64,000 nt of DNA from Diaporthe sp. PMI_573. Lineage: Eukaryota > Ascomycota > Sordariomycetes > Diaporthales > Diaporthaceae. Under the pieces are notes generated by a model. The model was not told the DNA's origin. It saw only the letters and a list, made by a program, of their open reading frames with translations, and did not search any database. Positions within the stretch are counted from its first letter, which is position 1; the number at the start of each line of letters is the position of its first letter. The stretch spans positions 1-64,000 of the forward strand of contig JAJTUP010000003.1 in NCBI GenBank assembly GCA_021399435.1. The letters are read 5' to 3'. A program made the position numbers and the translations under genes. Of the stretch, positions 33,571 to 45,279 are shown in pieces.

Positions 33571-34119
33571 TTAATCCTCCCAGCCATACCTCTGCTGACA
33601 ATAACCACGCTTACAACCCTCACAAAGTTCACGCTTATGCGGTGGGCCTACTTTCCCGTTATAGTGCTGCTGCTCTAACCGAACGCCTGCCCATTTCTTG
33701 AGCCAGTACGCGACTCGTTCGACATACGAGTTCTCGTCAAGTGTCAAGGTGCCGAGCCCGTTGCAGGACTCACAGCATTGGTTGAATATGACGGCGTTGT
33801 ACCCATTCCGGGGATATCCCCTGATCAGGATTGACACCTTCTTGCTCCTCCAGCCACGGTTGGAATAGCTTTCGTTGTTGCATGCGAAGTTGCCCATCAC
33901 AAATTAGTTGCTCAGGGCAGAGCCTTCAGCAGCACTGGGGTAGCCGCAGAAAATGCAGGCATGTTCGGCTGCCAGCTGAATCCCATGTGGCGTCAGTGAC
34001 GACACATGAAAAGCTCCGCTTGCTTGTACGAGGGGATATGTACCGAAAGTCGAAAGTGGATCCGCTAAAAACGTAATAATTTCGAGGCCAAGGATATGAT
34101 AAGTCTTAAATCCGAACAC
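33571..34119 (-). pseudogene. 3CxxC-type zinc-finger protein, split by an in-frame stop
   Basis: The part 33900-33571 reads GNFACNNESYSNRGWRSKKV, then RGYPRNGYNAVIFNQCCESC and SYVERVAYWLKKWAGVR, and ends with KRELCEGCKRGYC. This matches the fungal zf-3CxxC family (F-x-C, W-x-S-K-K, Q-x-C-x2-C, YVERVAY, C-x2-C). The same frame upstream (34119-33904) has a Cys pair (CIFCGY) but is separated by a TAA at about 33903-33901, just before VMGNFAC. Either the N-terminal part is an unrelated leader and translation starts at the ATG at 33897, or the gene is broken. The role of the family is unknown; zinc binding is inferred from the motif. It lies directly downstream of the NLR on the same strand. Confidence 0.55.
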
Positions 34120-34147
34120 CTAACATCCCGCTCTTCTTTCCTCGCCT

Positions 34148-37100
34148 TTACGGTAGCATTTTCTGCCCCTTAAGAAGTGAAACAACCTTCTCGTGGCCTT
34201 GTTCGAGCCCAATCTCCAAGGCCGTCTTCCCCTCGACCGTTCGCAAACTGGCGTCGGCTCCCTTCTCCAGCAGCAACTCCACCACGGGGTCGACCCCGCG
34301 CAGGGCCGCCGCAATGAGCGGCGTGAGTCCCTCTTCCTTAGATACAGAGTTCAGGTCCACCTCTCCCGTGTCTAGGAGGAGCGACACAATGCCCTCATGT
34401 CCCGCCAGGGCTGCCATCAGCAGCGGCGTCCGGCCATCGATGCCAGACTTCATGTCGGGGGGCACACCCTGGCCCAGCAGCTCCTTCATCAGGGTCTCGT
34501 CCCCCTGAATGGCCGCATTCATGAACCTCGCGACCGACACCCAGATATTCTCCGCTTCTTGCTCGCCTTCCCGTCCCTCTTCATCCCCTCCTTCCTCCGT
34601 CCGGTTCGCCCTATTGTTGTCGCCTATACCGCCACCGCCGCCACAAAGCCTCGCCAACGCGATCGCCGCCTTCACGGCCCCGTATCGACCCGCCATCCCC
34701 AAGAGCGCCGCTACATCAGGTGGCCGCCTCCCATCAGCCAGCAACACATTGAGCGCCACCACGCCAAGGCATTCGTTGCACGCTGCTTTTTCCCAAAGAG
34801 CGTCCGTCATAGAGATACTCTTCCCGTACCGCCTCAGCAGAAACGTGGTGATGTCGTTGTTGACCCCGAAAGCGGCGAGAAGCATTGCCTCGCTAGGCTG
34901 GGGCATCGTCGCCGCCGGCCGCTCGAGCAGCGTCTCCAGCCGAGCCTTGGCGCGTCCCACGTGGTCCGACGAGACCTCGACGGCGGCCACGAGAGTCGAG
35001 TCGGCGATGCGTAGGTCCGCTGGGGCCTGGGTCAGGAGCGAGCGCAGTACGTCGTCGTCGCGATTCCTGGCGGCGCCGCTGAGGATCGCCTCGGTAACGA
35101 GCCCCGTCCAGTCGTCTGGGGAGGTGCCCGAGGCGACGGCCTGGTGCGAGAGCAGCGCGTCCAGAGTTACCTTGTCGGTGCGGGAGGCAGCTGCCGCGAG
35201 GAGGCCATCATCGAGTAGCAGGTTCGGGAGCAGCCGGGCCGCGAGTATATCCAGCGCCGGTTGGCGCCAGGTGGGGGCAGTGGCCGCGTGCTCGAAGAGA
35301 GCCTGCGTGGGCTTCAACTTGTCCGGGTACCTGTCCAGCAAGTAGACTGCCAGGTTCCCGTTGCCCATCATCACAGCCGCCCTTAAGACCTCATCAGTCA
35401 GCTCGACGGCCGGGTTCTTCTCCAGGAGTAGCTTGGTGATCGACACGGCCAGCTCGGCGCTTTCGTTGGCAGCGGCGGCGGCGATCACACCCGTCGTGAT
35501 CTGTAGATCCGGGTTTCGCCGAAACAGGTAGTCGAGAACCTCGAGACCGCAGTTGCGGTTGCCGGCCGCCTTTTCCAATGCTCTTTGCGTCACTGGCGTC
35601 TCGGGGTAGAAGCCGAATATGACATCCAGCGCTTCAGTGCCACTATTGGACAGTGCTGTTTCGAGGACAGCTGGTGACAGCCTCGTGCAACCTGATTCGC
35701 TGAGCTGTCTCAATAACACTCGCAGGGTCGCTTCTCCGGACCGGTAGTTGCCGGCGGTCGCTACCAGGATATCGTCGGTGGCCTCGAGATCCAGGTTTTC
35801 GCCGAGAAGATACTCGACGTTCTCCGTCCTAGAGGTCCACGATGCTGCGGCGAGAATGTCCTTGGAAACAGGAATGTCAGGTCGCTTGTTTAGCAGCCAC
35901 ATGAGAAGATCCTTAGTCTCGGCCATGGCGGCCATGCTGATGAGTGAGTCGGTGATGAGAACCCCGCGATCGTCGCTGCCCAGAAGTAGCTCAAACAGAA
36001 CGACGGTATCGTGCGTGTTGCCTGACCACGACTTGCTGATTGCATATCGCAGGACGTCCTCGGAGACATCTGGTTTCTCTTCGCATGATAGCAGGAACCG
36101 AACTACTTCGACATGAGGGATTGCATGGTACAGCGCCGTGTAGTCGTTGTAATCCCTGGCATTGATTTTGGCACCGTTCTTGACGAGCAGCTGCACGCAG
36201 CTTAACTGACCGCAGGCGCAGGCAACATGAAGAGGAGACAAGCCCTGTTCGTTCTGCGACGCCAGTGGAGGGCCTTTGGTGACGACTTCTGGAAACCCGA
36301 ACGCGCACGCGACAAAGCACGGATTAGGGGGCTCGCCGAGCGATAGCCTAAGCGCCTCTTGCCAGCTGCCAGCCGACAACGTCCGGTAAAAGTCGGGCTT
36401 CGCCATAGTCGCTCTGGCGTTCTTCATCCAGGTGGCAAAGGCCGGATTCGCTCGGCGACGCAGGAGGAAGTCGGCCACCAACAACGCAAGAGGCGGCTTT
36501 GTCCTAGCTTCGCCAGCCAGCTGGAGGTGGAGGGGCCAAAATAGCGTTGCATAATCGAGTAGTTCGTCTTCTTCGTTCAAGCTTGTCGTCTGCTGCTTGC
36601 CAGATCTAGCGCGCTGGCTCTTGGCGAGCCTTTGGAGGCACATTACCGCCGCAAACGCATGTATTGTCTCCTCCCCATAGTCCGGTCTCGTCTCGAGGTA
36701 TTCTCGGACGGATGAATGCGCAAAGCGGAAGTTGTCCGACGCTGTGTCTTCGAGAATTAAGTTGCAGCTGAGGGACACCAATGTTCGCGAATCCACTGGC
36801 TTGCCCGCGTCCGGGCTTACGGCCGCGAGGAAATGCCTAGTCGAGAGATATTTTTGGCTACAGGCTAGGAGCTTCAAGGCCCTTTCGGCCGTCTCTCGGT
36901 CGTTCACTCCCTGCCGGATGATTCGGTCGTACACCTTGTCATACAACTCGGAAAGATCTTTAGGTAAGTGAGACAGTGCATCGGAAATACCCTCTTCGTC
37001 TGCAAGCGCTGTCAGGTTCTGGAGTTGGACGGCAATCCATCGGAATCTTCGGGTCGCCTGGATTAGCCCCCGGCATCATGCCATTCGACAAGACTGTACT

Positions 37101-39133
37101 GACCTTCCTTGAGCACTATCGATCAGACATTGCATCATTCTTTCCTTCAGGCTGTCCGATATTTGGCCGTCGAGAAGCTCTCCGCTTCTAGCGTAATTCT
37201 CGATCTCGTTCCGGACAAACAGCGAGATGTCTCTGTCGTTCTCCTTGATTGAGATCACTCGACCAGATACGGTCCTGATCCAACGAGTCATGACGTCCAT
37301 CTCGCGACTTGTGATGAAAATACGAATGGGGATGGCTCTTGGCTCTACTACCTTGACCACGGTGGTTATGTTGTCTAGGATGTCTCTTGCTTTGTTGACT
37401 TCGTCTAGGGCGTCAATGACGATTGTAAGAGAGGCGAACTCGTCCAGAAGTTCCGCTAGCAAATTAGCACTGTCAGTGGATGTCAGTGACTTAGGGGCTA
37501 GGCCCTGATCGGTCATTTGCTTATACTTCTCCACCGCTTTCTTGTTGACAGTCGAAAGGGACTGTTTGTAAGCCAATTGCCGTACAAAACTACGCAAGAT
37601 TGCAACGGCATCTGCCCGTTCTGGTTCGTTGCTATCCCGACTGCAGTAAAAGTAAACGATGGCATCCGCATTGAGAACGTTTGCATCAAAAACTTCATCA
37701 ACCACCAAGGAGCTGCACATAAGAGTGAGACTTTGGTTCGCAGTGGAGGACGAATGACTCACGAGAGCTTAGTCTTGCCAGATCCAGCTACGGAGAGGAA
37801 AATAAGCACCAGTAAGGGATGGGATCAAATTGGCGTTGGACTTACCGACTCCGTGGAGCCAGAGAATAGAGAGCGCTGGAGCAATTTTCCAATGGCTGAA
37901 GTCCTCGTGGTTCAATAGCCAGGATCCAGTGCTGTCCAGTCGGCCCTCTCTGGCACGGTCGTGATGACTCATGTAGGGAATTACAGAGATCCAATTCAGA
38001 ATCTCCTTGAATTCGGCGACTGCAAAGCATGAGACATTGTCGGACCGAACGAGTCCGTGACCACTCACGTTGCTGAGCACCGGCCAATTCCCGTATCTGG
38101 CCAGCCATGGATGTCAGGGGCTCTTTCCAACACTCCAGCTCTTGCTTCAGCTCTGATTGGGCTATTGGTAGGCAACACTTCTGGTAAGAGAGGTCTAGCA
38201 CGTCGCTTAAGGACTCCAGATCCGATGCTCACCTAAATTAAGACCCGCCATCCGTTCATCAATGTCCTCCTTGTCAACCAACCTAGCGTTTTGCTCTATG
38301 TGGTCTCGGGCGGTCTCGATGCTCGTCATCATGCCGGTCACTCCGCCGTCATCGAATGGTGCCATGATGGCCCGCGCTTTTAACTCAGCTGCCATTAATA
38401 TATACTTTTGCATTGCCCCGTCTCATGGAGATATTGGAAAGTAGCTCACACCATGAATGTTGTTCGTAATACTTCTTTGCCGTCGCCAAGAAGCCTAGCA
38501 GTTTGGAGTAAGTGTTGACCAGCGTGCTCGCCAAGAGTTCGGTCGCTTCGGAGGACCTCGTCAGGTACGTGACCTCAAAAAGAGTGTAGAAATGAATCTC
38601 TCGTGACACAAACTCCATTCCCACTAGCATGGCGCCGTATTTTTCAATGCTGGAGGTAGCTATCTAGCACAGAGAATACCGTCAGTTGACCTGCGTTATT
38701 GGCCCACCTGGGGGAGACTCGCTTCCAAGAAGAACTTGACAAATGCCCAGGGTATGGCTGCATGGCCGCTCGCATCCAACGAGGCGATAAAATCGCCGAC
38801 CTGCTTGAACTTGTTGGCCCATCCAAGGAGGAAGTCGACGGTTTTCTGAAACTTGGTCGTCCAATTGACAATATTTGCGAGCACATCCTGGACCATGACC
38901 TTCTTTCCGCGGAACTCGAAGTGCCACTTCTTGGATTCCGACTTGGAGTGCGCCTGCTTCACGAGATTCAACACCGAGGTGGCAAAACTGCTGCCGCCGC
39001 CGCCTTTGCTAAGGGCGGAAAAGTCGATGACGTCGCGTTCTTTGTCGGAGATTCTGTTCGCAGCTTCAAGCCACAGATCGCGACTGAGGGGCCCGCCGCT
39101 GGGCGGTGAGGTCAAGGGCCCTCCTGCGGACAT
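34148..39133 (-). CDS. NACHT-ankyrin NLR (STAND NTPase), eight exons, 1,400 residues
   Basis: Exons on the minus strand: 39133-38708, 38663-38450, 38388-38233, 38194-38069, 38019-37846, 37787-37763, 37712-37104 and 37046-34148. They sum to 1,401 codons in frame. Residues 1-220 resemble the N-terminal region of fungal NWD/NACHT proteins (RDLWLEAANRISDKERD, HAAIPWAFVKFFLEASL, EILNWISVIPY). The P-loop GVAGSGKTKLSS (about 222-233) is carried mostly by the 25-nt exon. Walker B is LTIVIDALDEV (about 327-337), followed by ITSRE and the helical FRWIAVQLQNL. From about residue 700 come ankyrin repeats, first canonical (GLSPLHVACACGQLSCVQLL), then a long run of degenerate VLRAAVMMGNGN-type units, then three more canonical repeats at the C-terminus (GLTPLIAAALRGVDPVVELL). 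NLRs of this kind sense ligands or non-self and trigger incompatibility-type cell death; the ligand is unknown. All catalytic motifs are intact. Confidence 0.9.
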
Positions 39134-40474
39134 GACACCAGTTATGTCAAAGTCGAAATTTGCTCTCAGGGGCTCAAGTTCATTGCCGAGATGTAATCAC
39201 CCTGGATCACCTGGGCCTGGTGGGGTATTCCGGAAACCAAATGCTGTCCAGCTCCGCCACGTGTTGTACGCTAGCCGCAAATCACATGGCCAAGCAACAA
39301 CTAGCGCCAGTCCCTCCATCAACACCTCGAGAGTCGAGCGCGAAGCCTGCGTTGGGGTCTCAGCGGGAGCGATTCATTCAGAAAATGATTGAGGAAGGGG
39401 TACGCGCCAAAGAGGACAATTCGCCTTGACGATGCCGGGTAGTGACCAAGGACCCAAGGAATTAGCATCGCATCAGAATCGCCTGTAGAGACGAAGCTGA
39501 ACATGGAACAGCAAGACAGATTGTGGAAGCAAACCTAGCACGAGGCGCCCGGCTCCTGCGAGACTACATCTTCCCCATCAGGGTGTTTGGGGGCTCGTTA
39601 GAGTGAGCAAGATGGTCAGCGAACACGTCGTGAGTGCGAAGCCTGGGTGTAGGTCAATTTACAGGACTCTGACAACTTACAACTCATTTCCCATATAAAG
39701 AGCTTGTGGCCTGCAGCAAACGCCATGAATTAGTGTTCAGCGTCACTGGGCGAAGGCAACCCATCCCTCTATCCCCCTCAAGTTCAGGACAGCCACCCCC
39801 TTCAAAAGCTGTCCAGGTACTCTCCACACGTTTGTGTACATCAAGTGAGTGTGATTTAGATGGAGGCTAACATAGTTGAGTTATATAAATGAGTGTTCTC
39901 AAAATGCAAGACTACTATGGATTCATAAAATGCACTAATATGGATTCGACATTTTATAAGCGCTCACCATACCTCACCTGCTCCGCCAGATCATCGGCTA
40001 CAAAGCGGGTCTTTTCAATTCTGCAACCTAGATACTTATTCTGTAATTGGATATATCATTGCCGCGGTGGTAAATATCGTGAAGCTCAACCGATGTCAAT
40101 GGCACCGCGGCTGGGATTGGCCACGCAGCAAGATGGGCCCGCACCCGTTTAGCTACAGCGTCCACTTTGGCTAGCCGCACTGTATACAATACTATACCAT
40201 CCGTTAGAAGAATCTTGCTTGGCTTGATGAAAGTGGCTTACCAAAAAGCTGTAATTGATTGTGCGCAGGAACAATTGTCGAAATAGTGTTGAAAGGCTCT
40301 CAGCACACAAAAATGCCAGTGGGTGCAGGCATGGTAGGTTTTAAGCCAGGCTTGTAGCCTTCATCGCCGCGAGTGCAAACGGCCGTGAGAAGCCATGGTT
40401 ATGGCCTCCCGCCAACCTACTGAAGATTGCAGCGCTTACGGGTGTGTCGAGGGTTTTGTACTGTGCGCGTACTG
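39134..40474. other. Intergenic, NLR promoter side
   Basis: The 5' flank of the NLR. Open frames at 39160-39430 and 39889-40152 lack domains and splice support. Nothing else is recognised. Confidence 0.45.
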
Positions 40475-40696
40475 TTAACACAGAGAGGACATGTGCCCCG
40501 CCCGAGGTGTACTTATTGGGGCGGCCTGGACTGCTGAAACTTGAGGCCTCGCGCCAGCCAAAAAAAGCAGTCCAGACCACGGCACATGTAGTCTGGGTGG
40601 AAAGTTGGCTATTGTTACTGTTCCCGTCTGAGCCACTGCTAACGTGGACATCGAAATCGCCAGGAACAGCGTCGAGGTTCTGCTGATCGAAACCAT
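40475..40696 (-). CDS. Possible small secreted protein or relic
   Basis: The minus strand from the ATG at 40696 begins with a signal-peptide-like segment (MVSISRTSTLFLAISMSTL, then AVAQ). The more convincing mature sequence lies in a different frame (SDGNSNNSQLSTQTTCAVVW, then GWREASSFSSPGRPNKYTSG). A frameshift close to the cleavage site, or an unusual intron, would be needed to join the two. It may be a decayed secreted-protein gene. Confidence 0.3.
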   Translation of the reverse strand: MVSISRTSTLFLAISMSTLAVAQTGTVTIANFPPRLHVPWSGLLFLAGARPQVSAVQAAPISTPRAGHMSSLC

Positions 40697-41048
40697 CGTA
40701 ACTTCGTGATGAATGATGAATATTCCGGGCTCAAGAAGCCAGGAGAAGCCTGGCTGGTAAGTTTCCGGCCAGATTAAGCCACGCGAAGGAACGTTCTTCC
40801 ACAGACTTCTCAATTAAAAGGCACCTAAAGACAAACGCCGGACATTGCCAGCATGGCAGCTGATCCATGTGAACTAATGATCCAAAAGCTAGACACAGCT
40901 CGAGGAACAGAGTAGACGGCCTTTCAGCTTGTGGCGCAGGAACTACTCGACATTGGAAAGATACGAAGAAAAGGTATCATTTGGATGGCGTTGGCACCGC
41001 GCGGGACGTGGGCCAGCCAGCGCCCGCAGGCGCCGTGGCAAATTTAAC

Positions 41049-42960
41049 TCATTTCGGCCCTGCTCCTGCAAACAGCTCGCTGGGGACTCCAGGGCTAGTA
41101 TTAGGCCGGCGCTGCACGTCAAGCTCAGCAGCTTGAACCTCGGGGTCATGCATGGCGTTGTGTCTTTGCTGGGCGCTGGTGACTGGCGAGCTTCCAGGGC
41201 CACAAGGCCCTTGTGTCATCTGTGGGCCCACAACGATCGATCCGTCATGTGCGTAGTTATGAGTCGCCTGGAACATACGCGACTGGCGCCGCTGCTCCCG
41301 GCGCCGGTTGACGCGTCGGCCTATGATGCACCACACAGCGATGATGAGACAGAGCGCCACGGCCCCAACAACGATGCCGACTATGGCGCCGGTGGATAGA
41401 GCCCCAGATGAGGAGGCAGGCGGCGACGGCGGCGGAGCCTGTGGACCGGTGGACGTAGGAATGGCGCGACTCGGAGTACGGACGGCGAAAGTCGGCTTGC
41501 GCGTTAGGAGAGTTTGCAGGCCGCCGTGAGGAATGTCGTAGCCGGACTTTGGGGATACCATAGTCGCCCCACCGTTTTTGTCTCCTCCAATGATGGTGTA
41601 AACGTCGACGGGGACAACGTTGACGGAAGTTATATTAGGGTTGTACAGAGCCCAGTATGTGTCGTTGTTTCCGATGTTGCCTGTAGTTCCGGTCCAGAGG
41701 TTATGCTGGGCCCATGCATCAGACGCCAAGTCGCATGTGCCGGCATCCCCGGGATTTGGGTAAGTGCCACCGATAACAAACATCTGTGTGTTGGACTTAA
41801 CCATGTTGCAAGAGGCTGCGTAATGTCCGTATTGGTAAGTAGCATTGCCGTCATGGTCAGGAAAGACTTTCACCCAAACGAATGAAGGCAGGCTGAGGAT
41901 GTACACATCGTTGAAGGCTGTCACATTGACTGTCGGGGGAGGTACAGAGGCCCCGCCCCAGAGATAGCTTTATCCCGTTAGCCGTAATACTATTAATACG
42001 TTCGCCATGTGAGCGGAAGAAGGAGAACTCACATATTGTAGCTTGATTTGTCGGGGGCCCAGGCTGCTGACATGCAGAATTGGCGTCTGTTCTGGGGTAT
42101 CTCTCCGGTTGCAGTCTGGGCGTACCAGGCGTTTGTAGAAGGGTCGTACACAAAGATCTTATCCAGGGGCTGCGGTGCTTGAGAGCCGTTGCCATACGGG
42201 CTGACAATGCCACCGAGGTAGACGAGCAGTCCTGTGTCGCCAGCTGGGATCCATGTCATTGCTCCCTCCGCCCTTGGCAAGTTGTCGGGGGAATTTGCTA
42301 ATGTGGTTTTGTTCAAGTCATACTGGAATTTGTAGAAAGAGTTGCTCATGGTTCGATTTTGACTCCATCCGTGCATTGAGGCGTTGCTTATCCACCCTCC
42401 GTAGTAGTAGCCTTGGCCGGTCTCAGATATTCCAATCCCGGCTCCGTAGGACGCAATATTCGGTGAGATGGCCAAGTCCAGTTGTCCAAAATCGTCCCAC
42501 TTGTCGTAGAGGATATCGTAGCTGAGGAGATGGAAGTCAGAAGCTGCATAACCTCCAGTGTCTTCGCCACCGAACACATAAAATCTCTTGTTTACGCTAT
42601 CTCCCCAGAGAACGCCACCTTGGACCGTTGGGATGGAATTGGGGTCCTTGCTCAGGCTAATATTAAGATCAGGCCAAGCTTCACCGTTTCTGATCGTGAG
42701 ATTATTAAGATCATGGAATCCCAGCCATGTATCTAATCGGATTTAGGTTAATGCCATTCATCCCACATGGACATCGACTCACTTGGATAGTCATTATGGT
42801 CACTTGGGAACGTGTCGAAGTCCACAAAGCCACCGTCAATGTAGAGCTTGTCATCAATGACGGTGGTCTGATGTCCATACCTTCGGCAAAAGTTGTCTCT
42901 AGGATTCTACTTTACGGCACTGGCGCCGCGGGCTGGGGCTGCAGATAGCACCAACAGCGT
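41049..42960 (-). pseudogene. Kelch-repeat single-pass membrane protein with damaged 5' end
   Basis: Exons A (to 42783), B (42732-42033) and C (41967-41049) join in frame; donors are GTGAGT at both introns and acceptors are GATTAG and ATAAAG. The protein has kelch-type blades (DDKLYIDGGFVDFD, NKRFYVFGGEDTGGYA, GLLVYLGGIVSPYG, KIFVYDPSTNAWY, MFVIGGTYP). A Pro/Ser stalk and one membrane helix follow (AIVGIVVGAVALCLIIAVWC) with a basic stop-transfer (GRRVNRRR) and a cytoplasmic tail. Extracellular kelch proteins of this layout are common in Pezizomycotina; ligands are unknown. Upstream of NFCRRYGHQTTVI the same frame has a signal-like LPLLLLFTLLVLSAAPARG, but a TAG at 42909-42907 (probably from CAG) interrupts it and no ATG precedes it. 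The gene is thus truncated, or its first exon is mis-assembled or not recognised. Confidence 0.75.
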
Positions 42961-43806
42961 AAACAGTAATAGCAGCGGCAAGCGGCTGTTTCGCCTACTA
43001 GTGGTAGAATTTTTACTGCGGGGTTAGCATATGTGGGGCTAAAGTTGAATTTATGGAGCCTGCGTGTGTTACTGATAAGCAATGTACATGCTTATTAGCA
43101 TCAGCCCTACATTTTGAAAACGTTCCCAACTGGGCCTACCGTTTTCTCACCGTTATAGGTTAATTATGCAAACAGAGGCTACACCCCAGGTATATATTTA
43201 ATTAAGTTCAAAACCCCACTATAAAACAGGTTTTTATTGCAGATATATAGTCTCAGCCCACTCCATCATGACCCAAACAAAAAACGGCAAACAGCTTACC
43301 TGCTAAATTAAGTGCACTTAGTCAGCTACAGCTAGCTTCCTTTGTATTAATAACTTCGGCAGAATATTATATCTTTGTGCTGGGGAGAATTACTAAATAG
43401 ATTATAGAGCCGAAAATTACCATAAGAATAGAGAAGTCGGCAACTAGCCTACTACATAATACATTATTGTGCCTAGATAGGACAATTTCTATCTAGTGCA
43501 GAGCCTTGGCCGCCTTGGCCCAATAAGACACCCTTTACGGCCAAGGTCTTTACTTGAGAATCATGATGATTGCTGGTCGGCGGGAATACATGGCTCCTAC
43601 TCTCTAGCCGTAGCATAAAAAAAAATATATATAATGTATGTCTGAGTCATTCTCTGTGCAGGAACCTGAGTTATGGCAACCAACAATAGCACTATAGGCT
43701 GTACGCATTAGCTGGACCTTGCCCTATGCAAGCTGCCATTTGCTAGCAGCCTACCCCTATGTACCCCACCTCTTAAAAGATGCCAGCCCTCCACCTAACA
43801 ACCTAT
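42961..43806. other. AT-rich intergenic DNA
   Basis: Upstream flank of the kelch gene, grading into TA-rich sequence. No gene or clear repeat is seen. Confidence 0.4.
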
Positions 43807-43811
43807 TATAA

Positions 43812-44280
43812 TGTTGAACGAAATAGCCGCTACACTAGAAATAACCACTAAAAGCAACATGCTGCTCTTAGCAGCTACTCCAGAGAGCTTATATTTTAGG
43901 TGTCAACGTCACCTATTCTATACCCCTTCTCAAGCGTTATTCCAGTGAGCCCAGACGCTGGAAAATAAGCTTGTTAACCCAAATATTACTTATTGCATTT
44001 ATAGGTGTAAGGACCTAGTTTTTTCCTTAAAGGATAAGTTCTGATTCGCTCAGAAAACAGAGATCTCGCCCGGGTACCAATCGGGGTCTGCGACACGACT
44101 GTAAGAAGCGGCAAGGGCGGGGATCAAACTCAGGGCCTTCGTGTGTGAAGGAGAGGAGGACTCATAACCTGTTGAACGAAATAGCCGCTACACTAGAAAT
44201 AACCACTAAAAGCAACATGCTGCTCTTAGCAGCTACTCCAGAGAGCTTATATTTTAGGTGTCAACGTCACCTGTTCTATA
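43812..44280. mobile_element. TRIM: miniature LTR element, 469 bp, with 5-bp TSD
   Basis: Two direct 111-bp repeats, 43812-43922 and 44170-44280, both start TGTTGAACGAAATAGCCGC and end TTCTATA and are nearly identical. They enclose 247 bp without an ORF. The whole unit is flanked by TATAA at 43807-43811 and again at 44281-44285, a perfect 5-bp target-site duplication. A purine-rich tract (GAAGGAGAGGAGGA) sits 11 bp before the second repeat, as expected of a polypurine tract. The internal part also has a tRNA-B-box-like stretch (GGGATCAAACTCAGGGCC, near 44130). Size, structure and lack of coding capacity define a terminal-repeat retrotransposon in miniature; the mobilising partner is unknown. 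The ends TG...TA are not the usual TG...CA. Confidence 0.85.
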
Positions 44281-44285
44281 TATAA

Positions 44286-45279
44286 AGCAGGTTTTGCGTA
44301 ATAATGTTACATTAGGCTGTGACCTGTAACGCCCTGGCCCTTCTCTCCCCAGTATCTGTATGCTTAGCGCGCAGAATTAGCGGTAGGTTATGAGTCTAAA
44401 ATTAATGCCTATTGACTGAACCGAGAATTGAGTAGAATGCCATTTGCCTTTTCCTGTTCTTATAATGTATTCTGGCATACAGGTAACTCTGCCTAATTTT
44501 CAAATTGAGTATAAGTTATTTTGTATAACTTATCTTTTCCTTATAACCTACTTTGCGCCAATATCTTGAACTCTTGAACTATAGAACTAACTGTTTTATA
44601 TCCTTCTATGCTGTGTAGCTTACCTACATAGAATATCCCGCATTATTAATAGGACGGCTCACTTGTGTAAATTTCTGCGTAATGAGCTGAAATGTAGGTT
44701 TAGGCAAGGCAGAAGTATGTTATACAAGTCTGAGTCATTTGCTCCAGCTAGAGCATAGGGGTACCTTGTAGGGGCAAAGGCTTTAGCCATTTGTGCTAGA
44801 GGTAGTGTAAACTGGCAGACTGGGCGGTCTTTGTGCAAAGGTGTCTAAGGCTGCAGAGCAATCAATTCAGGCGGTGTGAGAAGGGGACCCCACTTATATG
44901 AGCAGCAAAGAAGGCACAGCATTTTCGGCATGAAGATGAGTAGGCCCACAAATTTATTGTTACCTGAAACCTGCCTAACAACTGGCATAGAGATGCAGTT
45001 AGGTGTAATAATATATAACCCAGGCATCAGCAGGCAGTATGTATAAAGGCTGCGTACAGCCATATATTAGAATGGTATCAAAGGCTAGGCCCCGGCATTA
45101 GGGGGGCAATATAATGTAAAGGTTGTACATAATCCTGGCATTAGGATGGAGGCAGTGTGTGTAAAGGCTGCGCATAAATTAGGCATCAAGATATAATGTG
45201 TGTAAAGGCTGCGCACAATTGGGGCATTGGTTAAGTATGTAGGGGCACGCAGTATGCATTCTTTCCATACAGGGCCCAA
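44286..45279. other. AT-rich intergenic DNA with short GTGTAAAGGCTGCG repeats
   Basis: Variants of TGTAAAGGCTGCG(C/T) with GGCATTAG recur about four times between 45030 and 45230 in a loose tandem of 40-60 bp. No gene is supported. Confidence 0.45.

Noticed and set aside
34397..36116. Long plus-strand open frames opposite the NLR (up to 278 residues)
   Set aside because: They are antisense shadows of the GC-rich ankyrin exon, with Arg/Ser/Pro bias and no domains.
39160..39429. Plus-strand open frame beside the NLR start
   Set aside because: No domain and no intron signals; likely NLR promoter DNA.
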